DNA from: Pseudomonas gingeri
GTDB taxonomy: Bacteria > Pseudomonadota > Gammaproteobacteria > Pseudomonadales > Pseudomonadaceae
DNA length: 64,000 nt
Reading direction: 5' to 3'
Assembly (NCBI RefSeq): GCF_013386115.1
Contig: NZ_JACAOR010000001.1
Span: forward strand, 214,639 to 278,638
The notes under the pieces are model-generated. The model was not told where the DNA came from, did not search any database, and saw only the letters and a list, made by a program, of their open reading frames with translations. The stretch's first letter is position 1. Every line of letters begins with the position of its first letter. Positions 48,811 to 57,868 of the stretch are shown one piece after another. The translations under genes and the position numbers were made by a program.

Positions 48811-48939
48811 GATCGTTACTCGGTTGTTCTATGAGTGGGACAAACTATCGCATTTTAGCCGACTAATCAGCCATTGGTTTCACAAGTAGGATTATCTCAA
48901 CTTGATCGCCGGGTGGCGATCCTCACTTGGAGATCCCAC
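48811..48939. promoter_or_regulatory. Divergent LysR/azoR control region
   Basis: The 129-bp gap between the divergent starts contains an A/T-rich centre (ACTATCGCATTTTAGCCG, near 48845-48862) suitable for the two promoters and LysR binding. An exact T-N11-A site could not be assigned with confidence. Confidence 0.4.
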
Positions 48940-49551
48940 ATGAAACTCTTGCATATCGATTCCAGCATCCTCGGTGACAACTCGGCCTCGCGCCAGCTGA
49001 GCCGTCGCGTGGTTGAAGCGTGGCAGGCCGCCGAGCCTTCGAGCGTGGTGACTTACCGTGACCTGGCCAACGACGCCATCAGCCACTTTTCCAGCCTGAC
49101 CCTGGTCGCTGGTGGCACCGCCGCCGAGCTGCGTGACGCGGCCCAGCGCCATGAAGCCGAGCTCAGCGTTTCGACCATCGAGGAATTCCTCGCCGCCGAC
49201 GCCATCGTGATCGCCGCGCCGATGTACAACTTCACCATCCCGACCCAGCTCAAGGCCTGGATCGATCGCATCGCCGTCGCCGGCAAGACCTTCCGCTACA
49301 CCGAAAACGGCCCTGAAGGCCTGGCCGGTGGCAAGAAGCTGGTGATCGTGTCGACTTCCGGTGGCCTGCACGTCGGCCAGCCGACCGGTGTGGCTCACGA
49401 AGACTACCTGAAGGTGCTGTTCGGTTTCCTCGGCATCACCGACATCGAATTCGTCCGCGCCCACGGCCTGGGCTACGGTGAAGAGGTTCGCGCCAAGGCC
49501 ATGAGCGACGCCCAGGCACTGATCAACGACACGTTGTTCGCCGCCGCGTAA
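48940..49551 (+). CDS. azoR: FMN-dependent NADH-azoreductase
   Basis: A 203-residue flavodoxin-fold NAD(P)H:quinone/azo oxidoreductase. It starts [28 protein letters not shown] with the FMN phosphate loop [11 protein letters not shown], and has [33 protein letters not shown] and the flavin-contact [11 protein letters not shown]. coli AzoR is 201 residues. It reduces quinones and azo compounds by two-electron transfer, protecting against thiol and quinone stress. It starts at ATG 48940 and is followed by a terminator. Confidence 0.95.
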   Translation: MKLLHIDSSILGDNSASRQLSRRVVEAWQAAEPSSVVTYRDLANDAISHFSSLTLVAGGTAAELRDAAQRHEAELSVSTIEEFLAADAIVIAAPMYNFTIPTQLKAWIDRIAVAGKTFRYTENGPEGLAGGKKLVIVSTSGGLHVGQPTGVAHEDYLKVLFGFLGITDIEFVRAHGLGYGEEVRAKAMSDAQALINDTLFAAA

Positions 49552-49593
49552 AGCTTTTGTAAACGGGCAAGAAACTTCCGGTAACAAACACTA

Positions 49594-49638
49594 AACTCTG
49601 TACTCTGATCATGTGAATGATCAGGTACGGAGTTTTTT
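49594..49638 (+). terminator. Long intrinsic terminator after azoR
   Basis: ACTCTGTACTCTGATCA and TGATCAGGTACGGAGT form a stem of about 15 pairs with one bulge and one wobble around loop TGTGAA, followed by TTTTTT. Confidence 0.88.
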
Positions 49639-49807
49639 GCGTCTGGTGATCATGGTTTGGCGCGACTTATGCAATCTGATGATTGCTCTTCGGCATAGGC
49701 GCTCTGAAAAACCTCGAACAGTCAGTCGAAGTCTCAAGTGGAGCTTCAGTTTCAGGGAATGGCAGAGAAATTGGTGTGCTAATTACGCAGCAAAGGTGGG
49801 CATCCCC

Positions 49808-50839
49808 ATGATGCGTCTTTGTGCAGTGTTACTGATCTGTTTGTCCGGCAGCCTCATGACGGTGCAGGCAGCCCCCCCGGCTCATTGGAGCGTGGGTTTC
49901 CATCGCCTGACGTTTCTTGATCCGCTGGATCTGCAGCCGATGAAGGCGATTGCCTTCTATCCGTCCACCGGGCGCGAACAGCCGAGCAAGATCGGCGGCT
50001 ACACCATCCAGGCCAGCGAAGACTCGCGCATCGCCATCGGCCGCTATCCGCTGCTGATGCTGTCCCATGGCAATACCGGTACGCCGCTGGCCCTGCATGA
50101 CCTGGCGACCTCGCTGGCGCGCAAGGGCTTTATCGTCGTGGCAGTGCTGCATCCGGGCGACAACTACAAGGATCACAGCCGCCTGGGGACCTTGAGCAAC
50201 CTCTATGGTCGGCCGATGCAGATTTCCGAAGCCATCACCGCCACCCTCGGCGACCCGATGCTGTCGCCTTACGTCGAGGCGGAGCAGGTCGGGGTGATCG
50301 GTTATTCCGCCGGCGGCGAGACCGCGCTGATTCTTTCCGGTGCGCAACCGAACCTGGATCGCCTGCGGCGCTATTGCCAGGAGCGTCCGGAGGACAAGGA
50401 CGCCTGCAACACCAAGGGTGAGCTGATCGTCGATCGCGACGACCTGCAGCCGGTTTCCGATCCGCGCGTCCATGCATTGATGCTGATGGCGCCCCTGGGG
50501 CTGATGTTCGGGCGCCACACCCTGGCCGATGTGCATGTGCCGGTGCTGATGTACAGCGGCGACGGCGACAAGCTGGTGTTCCCCGACAAGAATGCCGCGG
50601 CCCTGGCGCGCAAGCTGCCGGTGGCACCGCAGTTCAAGATGATCGCCGGGGCCGGGCACTTCGTGTTCATGGCACCCTGCAGCGAAGAGCAGCTCAAGGC
50701 CACGCCGGGCCTGTGCACCGATCCGGAAGGGGTCAACCGCGTGGATATCCATCGCGACCTGATCTCCGAGGCCGGACGCTTCTTCAGCAAGACCCTCAGC
50801 GTGCCGAACCGCGGCGGTATGCAGACCGCCGACCAGTGA
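49808..50839 (+). CDS. Exported alpha/beta hydrolase, dienelactone-hydrolase-like
   Basis: A 343-residue enzyme with a signal peptide (MMRLCAVLLICLSGSLMTVQA). The alpha/beta fold is shown by YPLLMLSHGNTGTPLALHDLATSLARKGFIVVAVLHPGDN (oxyanion region). The nucleophile elbow is GYSAGGE with Ser167. SGDGDKLVFPDKN is the likely acid, and AGAGHFVF the catalytic His. Substrate is unknown; the family includes esterases and platelet-activating-factor-acetylhydrolase-like enzymes. The frame is open upstream to 49613 through the azoR terminator, so ATG 49808 or 49811 with AAGGTGGG before it is preferred. Confidence 0.88.
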   Translation: MMRLCAVLLICLSGSLMTVQAAPPAHWSVGFHRLTFLDPLDLQPMKAIAFYPSTGREQPSKIGGYTIQASEDSRIAIGRYPLLMLSHGNTGTPLALHDLATSLARKGFIVVAVLHPGDNYKDHSRLGTLSNLYGRPMQISEAITATLGDPMLSPYVEAEQVGVIGYSAGGETALILSGAQPNLDRLRRYCQERPEDKDACNTKGELIVDRDDLQPVSDPRVHALMLMAPLGLMFGRHTLADVHVPVLMYSGDGDKLVFPDKNAAALARKLPVAPQFKMIAGAGHFVFMAPCSEEQLKATPGLCTDPEGVNRVDIHRDLISEAGRFFSKTLSVPNRGGMQTADQ

Positions 50840-50840
50840 C

Positions 50841-52034
50841 TCAGCGTGCTGTCGGGCGACGCGCCAGCAGCACGGTGACGGACAGGCCGGTGATCGACAG
50901 CAGCGCCGCGGTGAAGAAAATCCACGCATAGCCCAGGTTCAGCGCCACCGCGCCCATCACCGGGCCGGCGATGGCCAGCGCCAGATCGAAAAACACCGCA
51001 TAGGCGCTCAACCCCGCACCACGACTGGAGTTCGGCACCTGGCGGATGGCTTCCACGCCAATGGCCGGGTAGACCAGCGACAGGCCGAATCCGGCCAGCC
51101 CGGCCCCGGTCAAGGCCACCGCGGTGGACGGCGACAGCCAGAGCAGGGCCAGGCCCAGGGTTTCGATGCTCATGCAGGCGATCGCCACCTTGAAGCCGCC
51201 GAAGCGGTTGATGCTGCCGATGAAGAACAACCGCGCGAGGATGAAGCAGGTGCCGAAGACCGTCAGGCAATAGGCCGCGCCGGTCCAGCCGCGACTGATG
51301 TAGAACAGGGTGATAAAGGTGGTCAGGGTGCCGTAGCCGATGGACGCCAGGGTCAGGCTCGCGCCATAGGGCGCAATGCGTCCGAACACCGCCCAGAAGG
51401 GCAGGCGCTCGCCGCGCACCACCGGCACCGAGGGTTTGTTGCGGATCAGCAGCAGGGCGCCGGCGGCCAGCGTCGACAGGGCGATGCCAAGGCTGGCGAA
51501 GCCATGTTCGGCGACCATCAGTACACCCAGTGGCGCACCGATGGCGATGGCGCCATAGGAGGCGATACCGTTCCAGGAAATCACCCGGGCGGTCTGGTCG
51601 GCGCCGACCTGGCCGATCCCCCAGCTGATGGTGCCCACGCCGATCAGGCCCTGGGCGACCCCCAGCAGCAGGCGTCCGGCAATCAGGATGCCCAGGCTCA
51701 GCAGGGGCAGGTGTTGCACCAGGGTCGACAGCAGGGTCAGTCCGCCGCTGAGGAAAATCCCCGACAGGCCATAGATGATCGAACGCTTGGTGCCGATGCT
51801 ATCGGCCATGCGCCCGGCCATGGGGCGGCTGAGGAGCGTGGCCAGGTACTGCGAGCCGATGGTCAGTCCGGCGATCACCGCGCTGAAGCCCAGTTGTTCA
51901 TGCACATAGCCGGGCAAGACCGCGATCGGCAGGCCGATGCAGAGAAAGGCGACAAACGTGTAGAAGACGATGGAAACGATTTGCAGGGTGACAGTCAGGT
52001 TGCCGGGCTGGCGGGGAGGTTGCTGGGCGGACAT
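50841..52034 (-). CDS. MFS transporter, YhhS/YfcJ type
   Basis: A 397-residue inner-membrane protein with 12 helices. Family segments are LSRPMAGRMADSIGTKRSIIYGLSG (loop 2-3 motif A) and LGVAQGLIGVGTISWGIGQVG. The arabinose-efflux-like YhhS/YfcJ group exports small molecules, in some species glyphosate-like compounds or sugars. Substrate here is not known. Convergent with the hydrolase gene with only one base between stops. Confidence 0.9.
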   Translation of the reverse strand: MSAQQPPRQPGNLTVTLQIVSIVFYTFVAFLCIGLPIAVLPGYVHEQLGFSAVIAGLTIGSQYLATLLSRPMAGRMADSIGTKRSIIYGLSGIFLSGGLTLLSTLVQHLPLLSLGILIAGRLLLGVAQGLIGVGTISWGIGQVGADQTARVISWNGIASYGAIAIGAPLGVLMVAEHGFASLGIALSTLAAGALLLIRNKPSVPVVRGERLPFWAVFGRIAPYGASLTLASIGYGTLTTFITLFYISRGWTGAAYCLTVFGTCFILARLFFIGSINRFGGFKVAIACMSIETLGLALLWLSPSTAVALTGAGLAGFGLSLVYPAIGVEAIRQVPNSSRGAGLSAYAVFFDLALAIAGPVMGAVALNLGYAWIFFTAALLSITGLSVTVLLARRPTAR

Positions 52035-52150
52035 GAGGGCTCGTTCGCGGGCGGGCGGTTGGAGAGCTTCATCATGGCGGGGTGGCGAGATAAAAGAAAG
52101 CAGGCTAACTAATTATTCTGGATCTGCGAAGCTGGAGGTTCAGCACGATC

Positions 52151-52239
52151 CCTGTAGGAGCTGGCTGGCCAGCGATGAGGCCTCAACGCCTTGCATCGTC
52201 CGTCCGGACGCCATCGCCAGCAAGCCGGCTCCTACAGGA
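52151..52239. repeat. REP doublet (REPIN), copy 2
   Basis: CCTGTAGGAGCTGGCTGGCC (52151 onward) and the inverted GCCAGCAAGCCGGCTCCTAC (52216 onward) flank about 40 bases. It is the canonical Pseudomonas REP pair and lies between the MFS gene start and ybiT end. Confidence 0.9.
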
Positions 52240-52247
52240 GGGCGGGG

Positions 52248-53837
52248 TTAGAAGACCACGCCCTGGCTACGCAGGTAGTCGTCATAGGTGCCGCTGAAGT
52301 CGATCACGCCGCTCGGGCTCAGCTCGATGATGCGGGTGGCCAGGGACGAGACGAACTCGCGGTCGTGGCTGACGAAGATCAGCGTGCCCGGGTAGTTTTC
52401 CAGCGCCAGGTTGAGCGCCTCGATGGATTCCATGTCCAGGTGGTTGGTCGGTTCGTCCATCACCAGCACGTTGGGTTTTTGCAGGATCAGCTTGCCGAAC
52501 AGCATGCGGCCTTGCTCGCCACCGGAAATCACCTTGACCGACTTGAGGATCTCGTCGTTGGAGAACAGCATGCGGCCGAGGGTGCCGCGTACCAGTTGCT
52601 CGCCACCCTGGGTCCACTGGCCCATCCAGTCGAACAGGTTGACGTCGTCTTCGAAGTCATGGGCGTGGTCCTGGGCGTAGTAGCCCAGCTCGGCGGCGTC
52701 GGTCCATTTCACCGTGCCGGCATCCGGGGTCAGTTCGTTGACCAGGGTGCGCAGCAGGGTGGTCTTGCCGATGCCGTTCGGGCCGATGATCGCCACGCGC
52801 TCGCCGGCTTCGACGGTGAAGCTGAAGTCCTTGAACAGCGTGACGCCGTCAAAGCCCTTGGCCATATGCTCGACGATGACCGCCTGGCGATGCAGCTTCT
52901 TGGTCTGTTCGAAGCGGATGAACGGGCTGACGCGGCTCGATGGCTTGACCTCGGCCAGCTGGATCTTGTCGATCTGCTTGGCGCGGGAAGTGGCCTGCTT
53001 GGCTTTCGAGGCGTTGGCCGAGAAGCGGCTGACGAACGATTGCAGCTCGGAAATCTGCGCCTTCTTCTTGGCGTTGTCCGACAGCAGTTGCTCGCGCGAC
53101 TGGGTCGCCACGGTCATGTACTCGTCGTAGTTGCCCGGGAACAGGCGCAGCTCGCCGTAATCCAGGTCAGCCATGTGGGTGCACACGCTGTTCAGGAAGT
53201 GACGGTCGTGAGAGATGATGATCATCAGGCTGGAGCGCTGGGTCAGGATGTTTTCCAGCCAGCGGATGGTGTTGATGTCCAGGTGGTTGGTCGGCTCGTC
53301 GAGGAGCAGCACTTCCGGATCGGAGAACAGCGCCTGGGCCAGCAGTACCCGCAGCTTCCAGCCCGGGGACACTTCGCTCATCGGGCCGAAGTGCTGCTCG
53401 ATGCCGATGCCCAGGCCCAGCAGCAGTTCGCCGGCACGGGATTCGGCGGTGTAGCCGTCCATCTCGGCGAACTCGGTTTCCAGCTCGGCCACGGCCATGC
53501 CGTCTTCTTCGGTCATTTCCGGCAGCGAGTAGATGCGGTCGCGCTCGGCCTTGACCTTCCACAGCTCTTCGTGACCCATGATCACGGTGTCGATCACGCT
53601 GAATTCTTCGTAGGCGAACTGATCCTGGCGCAGTTTACCCAGGCGCACGTTCGGCTCCAGCATGACCTGGCCGCCGGACGGCTCGAGGTCGCCGCCGAGG
53701 ATTTTCATGAACGTGGACTTGCCGCACCCGTTGGCGCCGATCAGGCCGTAGCGGTTACCACTGCCGAATTTGACCGAAACGTTCTCGAAGAGCGGCTTGG
53801 CGCCGAACTGCATGGTGATGTTAGCTGTGGAGATCAA
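52248..53837 (-). CDS. ybiT: ABC-F family ATPase YbiT
   Basis: A 529-residue protein with two ABC domains and no membrane region; E. coli YbiT has 530. Walker A motifs are GANGCGKS and GPNGIGKT. Walker B regions are [12 protein letters not shown] and [12 protein letters not shown]; the signature is EVSPGWKLR in domain 1 and ISGGEQGRM in domain 2. ABC-F proteins act on the ribosome. It starts at TTG 53837 ([11 protein letters not shown] aligns with E. coli MLVSSNVTMQF), with AGGTAAAG upstream. The first 25 bases of the gene are duplicated at 59531-59555, marking an integration event that replaced the native upstream region. Confidence 0.95.
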   Translation of the reverse strand: MISTANITMQFGAKPLFENVSVKFGSGNRYGLIGANGCGKSTFMKILGGDLEPSGGQVMLEPNVRLGKLRQDQFAYEEFSVIDTVIMGHEELWKVKAERDRIYSLPEMTEEDGMAVAELETEFAEMDGYTAESRAGELLLGLGIGIEQHFGPMSEVSPGWKLRVLLAQALFSDPEVLLLDEPTNHLDINTIRWLENILTQRSSLMIIISHDRHFLNSVCTHMADLDYGELRLFPGNYDEYMTVATQSREQLLSDNAKKKAQISELQSFVSRFSANASKAKQATSRAKQIDKIQLAEVKPSSRVSPFIRFEQTKKLHRQAVIVEHMAKGFDGVTLFKDFSFTVEAGERVAIIGPNGIGKTTLLRTLVNELTPDAGTVKWTDAAELGYYAQDHAHDFEDDVNLFDWMGQWTQGGEQLVRGTLGRMLFSNDEILKSVKVISGGEQGRMLFGKLILQKPNVLVMDEPTNHLDMESIEALNLALENYPGTLIFVSHDREFVSSLATRIIELSPSGVIDFSGTYDDYLRSQGVVF

Positions 53838-53855
53838 TTACTTTACCTATCAATA
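53813..53855. repeat. Attachment-site-like direct repeat, left copy (overlaps ybiT start)
   Basis: Bases 53813-53837 are identical to 59531-59555 (25 bp). After 5 differing bases, 13 more (TTACCTATCAATA, 53843-53855) match 59561-59573. The shared block holds the ybiT start codon, its first codons and the AGGTAA ribosome-binding site. It is the junction between ybiT and the integrated element. Confidence 0.85.
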
Positions 53856-53857
53856 GC

Positions 53858-54700
53858 TTAGGGTGCGCTTATTTGAGCGGGGACCAATTTGGGACCAATT
53901 TGGAGCTTTTCCATTTCGCCCCAATCTGAGCTTGAGTTGATCCAACGCGCATAAGTCGAGAGCAGCATCTGCACACTGTGGCCGAGCTGCTGGGAGATGA
54001 AGGCGGGGTTCATGCCAGACATAATGCATATTGTCGCATAGGTGTGACGACAGTTGTATGGCGGCCGACGACGGATATTCAGCGCCTTCAGCGTCGGGAC
54101 CCGCTGTTTGTGCAGGTCGGGCGTCTGTTTCACGCACGCCGGGCTCTTCGAGGGCGGGAAAATGAAAGGCGTCTCCAGCACTCTCCCTTCCCTTTCTTCC
54201 GGCGTTCCGCGTACTCCCTTGCAAATTGCAGCACGTGCATGGCGCGGTCATTCAGCAAAACGAAGCGCTCTCCGCCCGTTTTCGTGCGCTCCACCACTTC
54301 CCCCAAGGCTATCCCGCGACACACATGGGCCGTCTTCTTCTCTTCGTCAACAGCATCCCAGCGTAGCGCCAGGGCCTCGGACAGACGCATTCCTGTAAAA
54401 AACACAAACTCAAAAAATGTCGCATAGATCATGCTGGACCAATGTTCATGCTCGTACATCTTGGCGATGATCTCGTTCGCCTCGTCCAGGGTGAACGGGG
54501 CGATTTCTTTCTTGTTGCGCTTGGACAGCTCCAGGATCGCCGCCGGGTCCTTCGGGATCAGTTCCTCGGACACAGCGGAGTTCAGGATTGTCGATAGCTT
54601 CGAGATGGCGTTGCGCTTCACTCCTGGCGACTTCCACTCCCTGGAAGCCATGATCCGGCGGAGCGGCGTGGCGGTGAAGTACTCGACGCACCAGGAGCGC
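53858..54700 (-). pseudogene. Tyrosine integrase, frameshifted and N-terminally truncated
   Basis: Family sequence starts abruptly at EYFTATPLRRIMAS near 54690. It continues through ILNSAVSEELIPKDPAA, IAPFTLDEANEIIAKMYEHEHWSSMIYATFFEFVFFTGMRLSEALALRWDAV (first catalytic Arg region) and GGERFVLLNDRAMHVLQFAREYAERRKKGKGE. Near 54175-54182 the frame shifts by one base. The other frame carries on with LETPFIFPPSKSPACVKQTPDL, NCRHTYATICIMSGMNPAFISQQLGHSVQMLLSTYARW (His, Arg, catalytic Tyr). The integrase lies directly beside the repeat at the ybiT start, as expected of the recombinase that used that site. It should be inactive. The upstream 160 bp is not integrase sequence. Confidence 0.85.
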
Positions 54701-55110
54701 AAGCACGGTGCCATTCTGGGTTTGCTGAACTCGGTAAAAACGCCCGCGCCGAAACGCTTTCGTGAATGTGCCGTACTGACTCGGGCCATTCCGCAAGTGG
54801 TGGGGGCCGAGGGCAAGCGCTCCGCCGCAGTGCTGCCGGCCGCCTGAAACGGCATCACCAATTCGATGGCGCTCGTCGATCCGCAAGGCGCTGGATGACG
54901 TAAACGAGGTGCTTATTTCCGCTCAGGAGGTGCTGGATGCAGAGGGTTTAATCGAAAGTTATCTGGCATAGCAAAAAGCCATTGCAAAGAGTGAGAAAGT
55001 GAGAGAGCATTTATCAATTATGTCGATTTTGCGTGTAATTATCGCATAAGCGACATCGAATCAAATGGTTTGATATTTGCCGGCCTCTTTAAAATAAATT
55101 TTGAGCGATC
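54701..55110. other. Island junction debris, no intact gene
   Basis: On the plus strand short readable pieces (RAIPQVVGAEGKRSAAVLPAA, then LDDVNEVLISAQEVLDAEGL) look like C-terminal scraps of phage-type genes but I cannot name them. From about 54960 the DNA becomes AT-rich and forms the upstream region of the next gene. Confidence 0.45.
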
Positions 55111-56073
55111 ATGGAAGACAAAGACCAAGTGGAGCTGGTGATTAGCTCGGAGGAAGATGCGTTTCACTACCTGATGCTCGCGAGCAAAGGCGAATTCGCG
55201 GGGAAGGACGTATCCTTCGAGTTCAACAACTGGCCGCGTCTTGATATAAATATTAAGGGCGATCGCTACAAAAGCACTCTTCCCACAGGCGTCATGAAAG
55301 GCCTAATCGAATATCAGGGAGTGATTAATCGAGCTTTTGCTCTCTTGGGCGATCACACATCAGCAAAATCCATCTCCGAAAGTGAGCGTCAAAATCTTGA
55401 AGTTGTGTTTGAGGTCTCTGAGGGCAGTTCTGATATATCTAGCTTAATTCCCGATCAGCTTTGGGCAATTGCGGAGCAGGCAATGTTAACTATGTCTGGA
55501 ACTGAGTTGGTTGTAATTGTGCTCGGTGTGGCGTTGATCATAGGTCTTACAAAAATAGGGCTTTCAAAGCTTAAAAATAATGCGGAGCTTGCATCTGAAA
55601 AGCTTAAGTACGACTTCGCGAAAGATATAGTCGAGAAAAATGTAAAACTAAGTCAGGTGAGCTCTGATTTGAATAAAGCAATGCTCGCCGTGATTAAGGG
55701 TGCTCACGACGCAAATTTTATGCGCATTGGCGGAATTACTCTTGACGGAGCGGAGATCGAAAGCCTTTCCAAAAGGAAAAGATCTTCGACAGAAAAACGT
55801 CGTATTGATGATTTTTTTCTAGTCAAAAAGCTTCAAGCTACAGATACAAAGTGGAAGATTCTTTTTCAGCATGATAAATATGGTTATATAAAAGTTGATC
55901 TATATAAAAACCAAGAGACGGATAGGGTTTTTGACGATATACAAGATGCCTTCCGTAAAAGCAGTGCGGTTTCTCTGTATATTCTTGGAGCGTTTAAAGG
56001 TGACACCTTAGTATCAGCGATCATCGTCGGCTCCCCTACGCTAGGACTGTTATTTGATGACGAAGGTTATTAA
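55111..56073 (+). CDS. AT-rich island protein of unknown function with one membrane helix
   Basis: A 320-residue protein not recognised. Base composition and codon use (many AAA, ATA, TAT, AGT) are unlike the host genes, so it was transferred. Residues 1-115 are soluble with a beta-rich pattern (FAGKDVSFEFNNWPRLDINIKGDRYKSTLPTGVMKGLIEYQGVINRAFALL). One hydrophobic helix spans about 131-150 (TELVVIVLGVALIIGLTKIG). A charged helical stretch follows (150-240) and a mixed C-terminal domain ends GDTLVSAIIVGSPTLGLLFDD. It is a complete frame between decayed phage genes and has its own terminator, so it is likely selected cargo. A defence or phage-exclusion role is only a guess. Confidence 0.85.
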   Translation: MEDKDQVELVISSEEDAFHYLMLASKGEFAGKDVSFEFNNWPRLDINIKGDRYKSTLPTGVMKGLIEYQGVINRAFALLGDHTSAKSISESERQNLEVVFEVSEGSSDISSLIPDQLWAIAEQAMLTMSGTELVVIVLGVALIIGLTKIGLSKLKNNAELASEKLKYDFAKDIVEKNVKLSQVSSDLNKAMLAVIKGAHDANFMRIGGITLDGAEIESLSKRKRSSTEKRRIDDFFLVKKLQATDTKWKILFQHDKYGYIKVDLYKNQETDRVFDDIQDAFRKSSAVSLYILGAFKGDTLVSAIIVGSPTLGLLFDDEGY

Positions 56074-56094
56074 TAATTACCCATAAGCCCCGAG

Positions 56095-56117
56095 AGCCCG
56101 CATTCGCGGGCTTTTTG
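56095..56117 (+). terminator. Intrinsic terminator after the AT-rich cargo gene
   Basis: AGCCCGC, loop ATTC, GCGGGCT followed by TTTTGG, 21 bases after the stop codon. Confidence 0.9.
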
Positions 56118-56186
56118 GGGAAAAAAGTGGATCCTACAGACCTCGGCCCAGGAACCGCTACCTAGTTAGGCGGTAGCGCCACCGTT

Positions 56187-56448
56187 GTGTTAGGCGGCCT
56201 GCTCTGGCTGTGCAGGTTCCTTTCGAAGGATGCGACCGAGCGGGCCATGTACAGTGCCGACATAGGCACCTTGAGGCGACTGAACAAACTGCTGAACCAG
56301 GAGCGCTCCGCGTGCAAAGAGGCCGAGGCCCGTGCTGATCTGCTCGCCACGGAACGACCCTGCCGCTGCCGTTGGCCGTATGGAAGGCAAGATCGAAGCG
56401 CTGACCAGTCAGGTCGCCCAACTCACTGATCGGGTGACAGCAGAATGA
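56187..56448 (+). pseudogene. Small phage-type protein, frameshifted
   Basis: MLGGLLWLCRFLSKDATERAMYSADIGTLRRLNKLLNQERSACKEAEARADLLA reads in one frame to about 56350. NDPAAAVGRMEGKIEALTSQVAQLTDRVTAE then continues in the next frame to a stop at 56446. Joined, it would be a ~85-residue protein with an N-terminal helix and a coiled coil, of the size of phage lysis or tail-associated small proteins. One base change explains the break. Confidence 0.6.
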
Positions 56449-56540
56449 CGAGATAACTCGCCTGCACACTAAGCAGGGAGGAATTGCCTGATGGACAGAT
56501 GTGCATTGGAATTCATCGCACGCCGCTGGGGGGCGCCGGA

Positions 56541-56806
56541 CTAATATCTGGGCCATCGCCGTTAGGTTGGTGGGCGGTGGGTTGATGCTGGGTTATCAAG
56601 CCGCGTACTGGTCGCTCGCCGAAAAGCAGAGCAACTAGATCGCCGACATACGCAAGGCCTACGACACCGCGATGAACGAGCGGGATAAGCGCCTGGAAGA
56701 GCTGACCCGCAGGGCCGGCACTGCCGCTGACAAGGTAACCAAGACCCCGACCACTGCGGTCCAGGCTGCGGACAAGGCGGATGAAGCCCTCAACCAGGCA
56801 ACCTAA
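56541..56806 (+). pseudogene. Coiled-coil phage-type protein (Rz/spanin-like), interrupted
   Basis: One frame reads IWAIAVRLVGGGLMLGYQAAYWSLAEKQSN, a TAG stop, then IADIRKAYDTAMNERDKRLEELTRRAGTAADKVTKTPTTAVQAADKADEALNQAT and two stops. A membrane helix followed by a long charged helix is the layout of phage Rz-like spanins. The start and the internal stop suggest it is dead. Confidence 0.5.
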
Positions 56807-56858
56807 TAACCCGCGCCACGTTTTTGAATGCGCCAAATCGTGACGTCACTTTTTGCGT

Positions 56859-57080
56859 CTATCGTGGCTGGTTTTGGGGTAGCTGGGAATTCAGGCGGTT
56901 GCAAAGGGCTTGGGCGTCGGCCTCGGTATCAAACTCGCCAAGGTAGTCGCCGGTCCTAGTGTCGACTGCCTTAAAGCAGTGCGCAGGAAGGGGAAGGGGA
57001 TCTACCGGCTGACCGGGGCGCTTTGCCTGTATCAGAGCCTTTACTCGCGGTCTCTGTTGAACGATGAATACGATATCCAT
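56859..57080 (-). CDS. Small hypothetical protein
   Basis: A 73-residue protein: MDIVFIVQQRPRVKALIQAKRPGQPVDPLPLPAHCF, then KAVDTRTGDYLGEFDTEADAQALCNRLN. The second half resembles short domains that recur in pseudomonad small proteins, but I cannot name it. It is an intact minus-strand frame inside the island with ATG start and TAG stop. Confidence 0.6.
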   Translation of the reverse strand: MDIVFIVQQRPRVKALIQAKRPGQPVDPLPLPAHCFKAVDTRTGDYLGEFDTEADAQALCNRLNSQLPQNQPR

Positions 57081-57158
57081 AAGTGGGTAACCCCTTTTGA
57101 GTATCCCACATCACTTACTGACATAAAGCCGAAATTTCAAGCCCAGGCTGAAACCTCT

Positions 57159-57610
57159 ATAACGACCATTACCTAAAAAGACGGCGTGATTGCCTGTGAC
57201 TCGCGCCAGACCCGAAACGATCACATCGTTTCTGACAGTGCACCAACGTGCTAAATCGTCGGGGGGGGGGGGGGGGGGGGGCAGCGTCTTCCTATCAGGC
57301 GCCGTATGCGATGATAAGGCTTTGATCGCCGCCTTTCGGAACTCTATCTTCAGTTCCTGTTGAGTGCTCAGGCTATGTCGTTGATGGCGGCAAGCTGATG
57401 ATGGTCGGTAATGACGACAAGACAGGCATCTGGAAGCAGAATCTCGCTCCGGAAAACCCTGACGCCATCGGTAGTGGCGCCCAATATGCCATTGCTGCAA
57501 TGGACAGGGGGGTAAGCGCAGAGGATACGGTGCGCGTTGCGATGAAATGGGATATCTGCACTGGCGGCGCAGTTAGCACCGTGATCATTGAACTGGTCAC
57601 GGCGGGATAG
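57159..57610 (+). pseudogene. Ntn-hydrolase/HslV-like phage protein, broken at a poly-G tract
   Basis: Pieces read in different frames: TIT, stop, KDGVIACDSRQTRNDHIVSDSAP, a stop, the 21-G run, SVFLSGAVCDDKALIAAFRNS, and finally GYVVDGGKLMMVGNDDKTGIWKQNLAPENPDAIGSGAQYAIAAMDRGVSAEDTVRVAMKWDICTGG. The IGSGAQYAIAAMDRGVSAEDTVRVAMKWD pattern is that of proteasome-beta/HslV-like proteins, some of which occur in Pseudomonas prophages. At least one nonsense change and two frame changes make it a pseudogene. The family call is from memory of the motif. Confidence 0.5.
57261..57281 (+). repeat. Homopolymer of 21 G
   Basis: An uninterrupted run of 21 G lies in the middle of the broken Ntn-hydrolase-like gene. 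Such a tract is extremely unstable in vivo and error-prone in sequencing, so its exact length should not be trusted. Confidence 0.95.
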
Positions 57611-57641
57611 GTGTGCCACAGGTGAGTGCGGCACGTATCGA

Positions 57642-57848
57642 TCATTCAGCTTTCAGTGCATCTTGTATCAGGTCGGCATATCCCGACAAGTTGTTCAGTT
57701 CCCATTGAAGTTGATTCGCACCACTGGAATTCAAAACCTTGGCCTCAATGAGTTTCAGCGCAGCTGCTACTGCTGCCTCGCGAGCTTTTACCGGGTCAGG
57801 GTACCCGTTGAAATCAGTAACGACCAAATCTTTGTAAAGATCCGACAT
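57642..57848 (-). CDS. Small hypothetical protein
   Basis: A 68-residue acidic helical protein: MSDLYKDLVVTDFNGYPDPVKAREAAVAAALKLIEAKVLN, then SSGANQLQWELNNLSGYADLIQDALKAE. AAGGA stands 8 bases before the ATG, which supports translation. No domain recognised. It lies between two decayed phage genes and on the opposite strand. Confidence 0.65.
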   Translation of the reverse strand: MSDLYKDLVVTDFNGYPDPVKAREAAVAAALKLIEAKVLNSSGANQLQWELNNLSGYADLIQDALKAE

Positions 57849-57868
57849 ACCATCTTCCTTGCTGTGAA

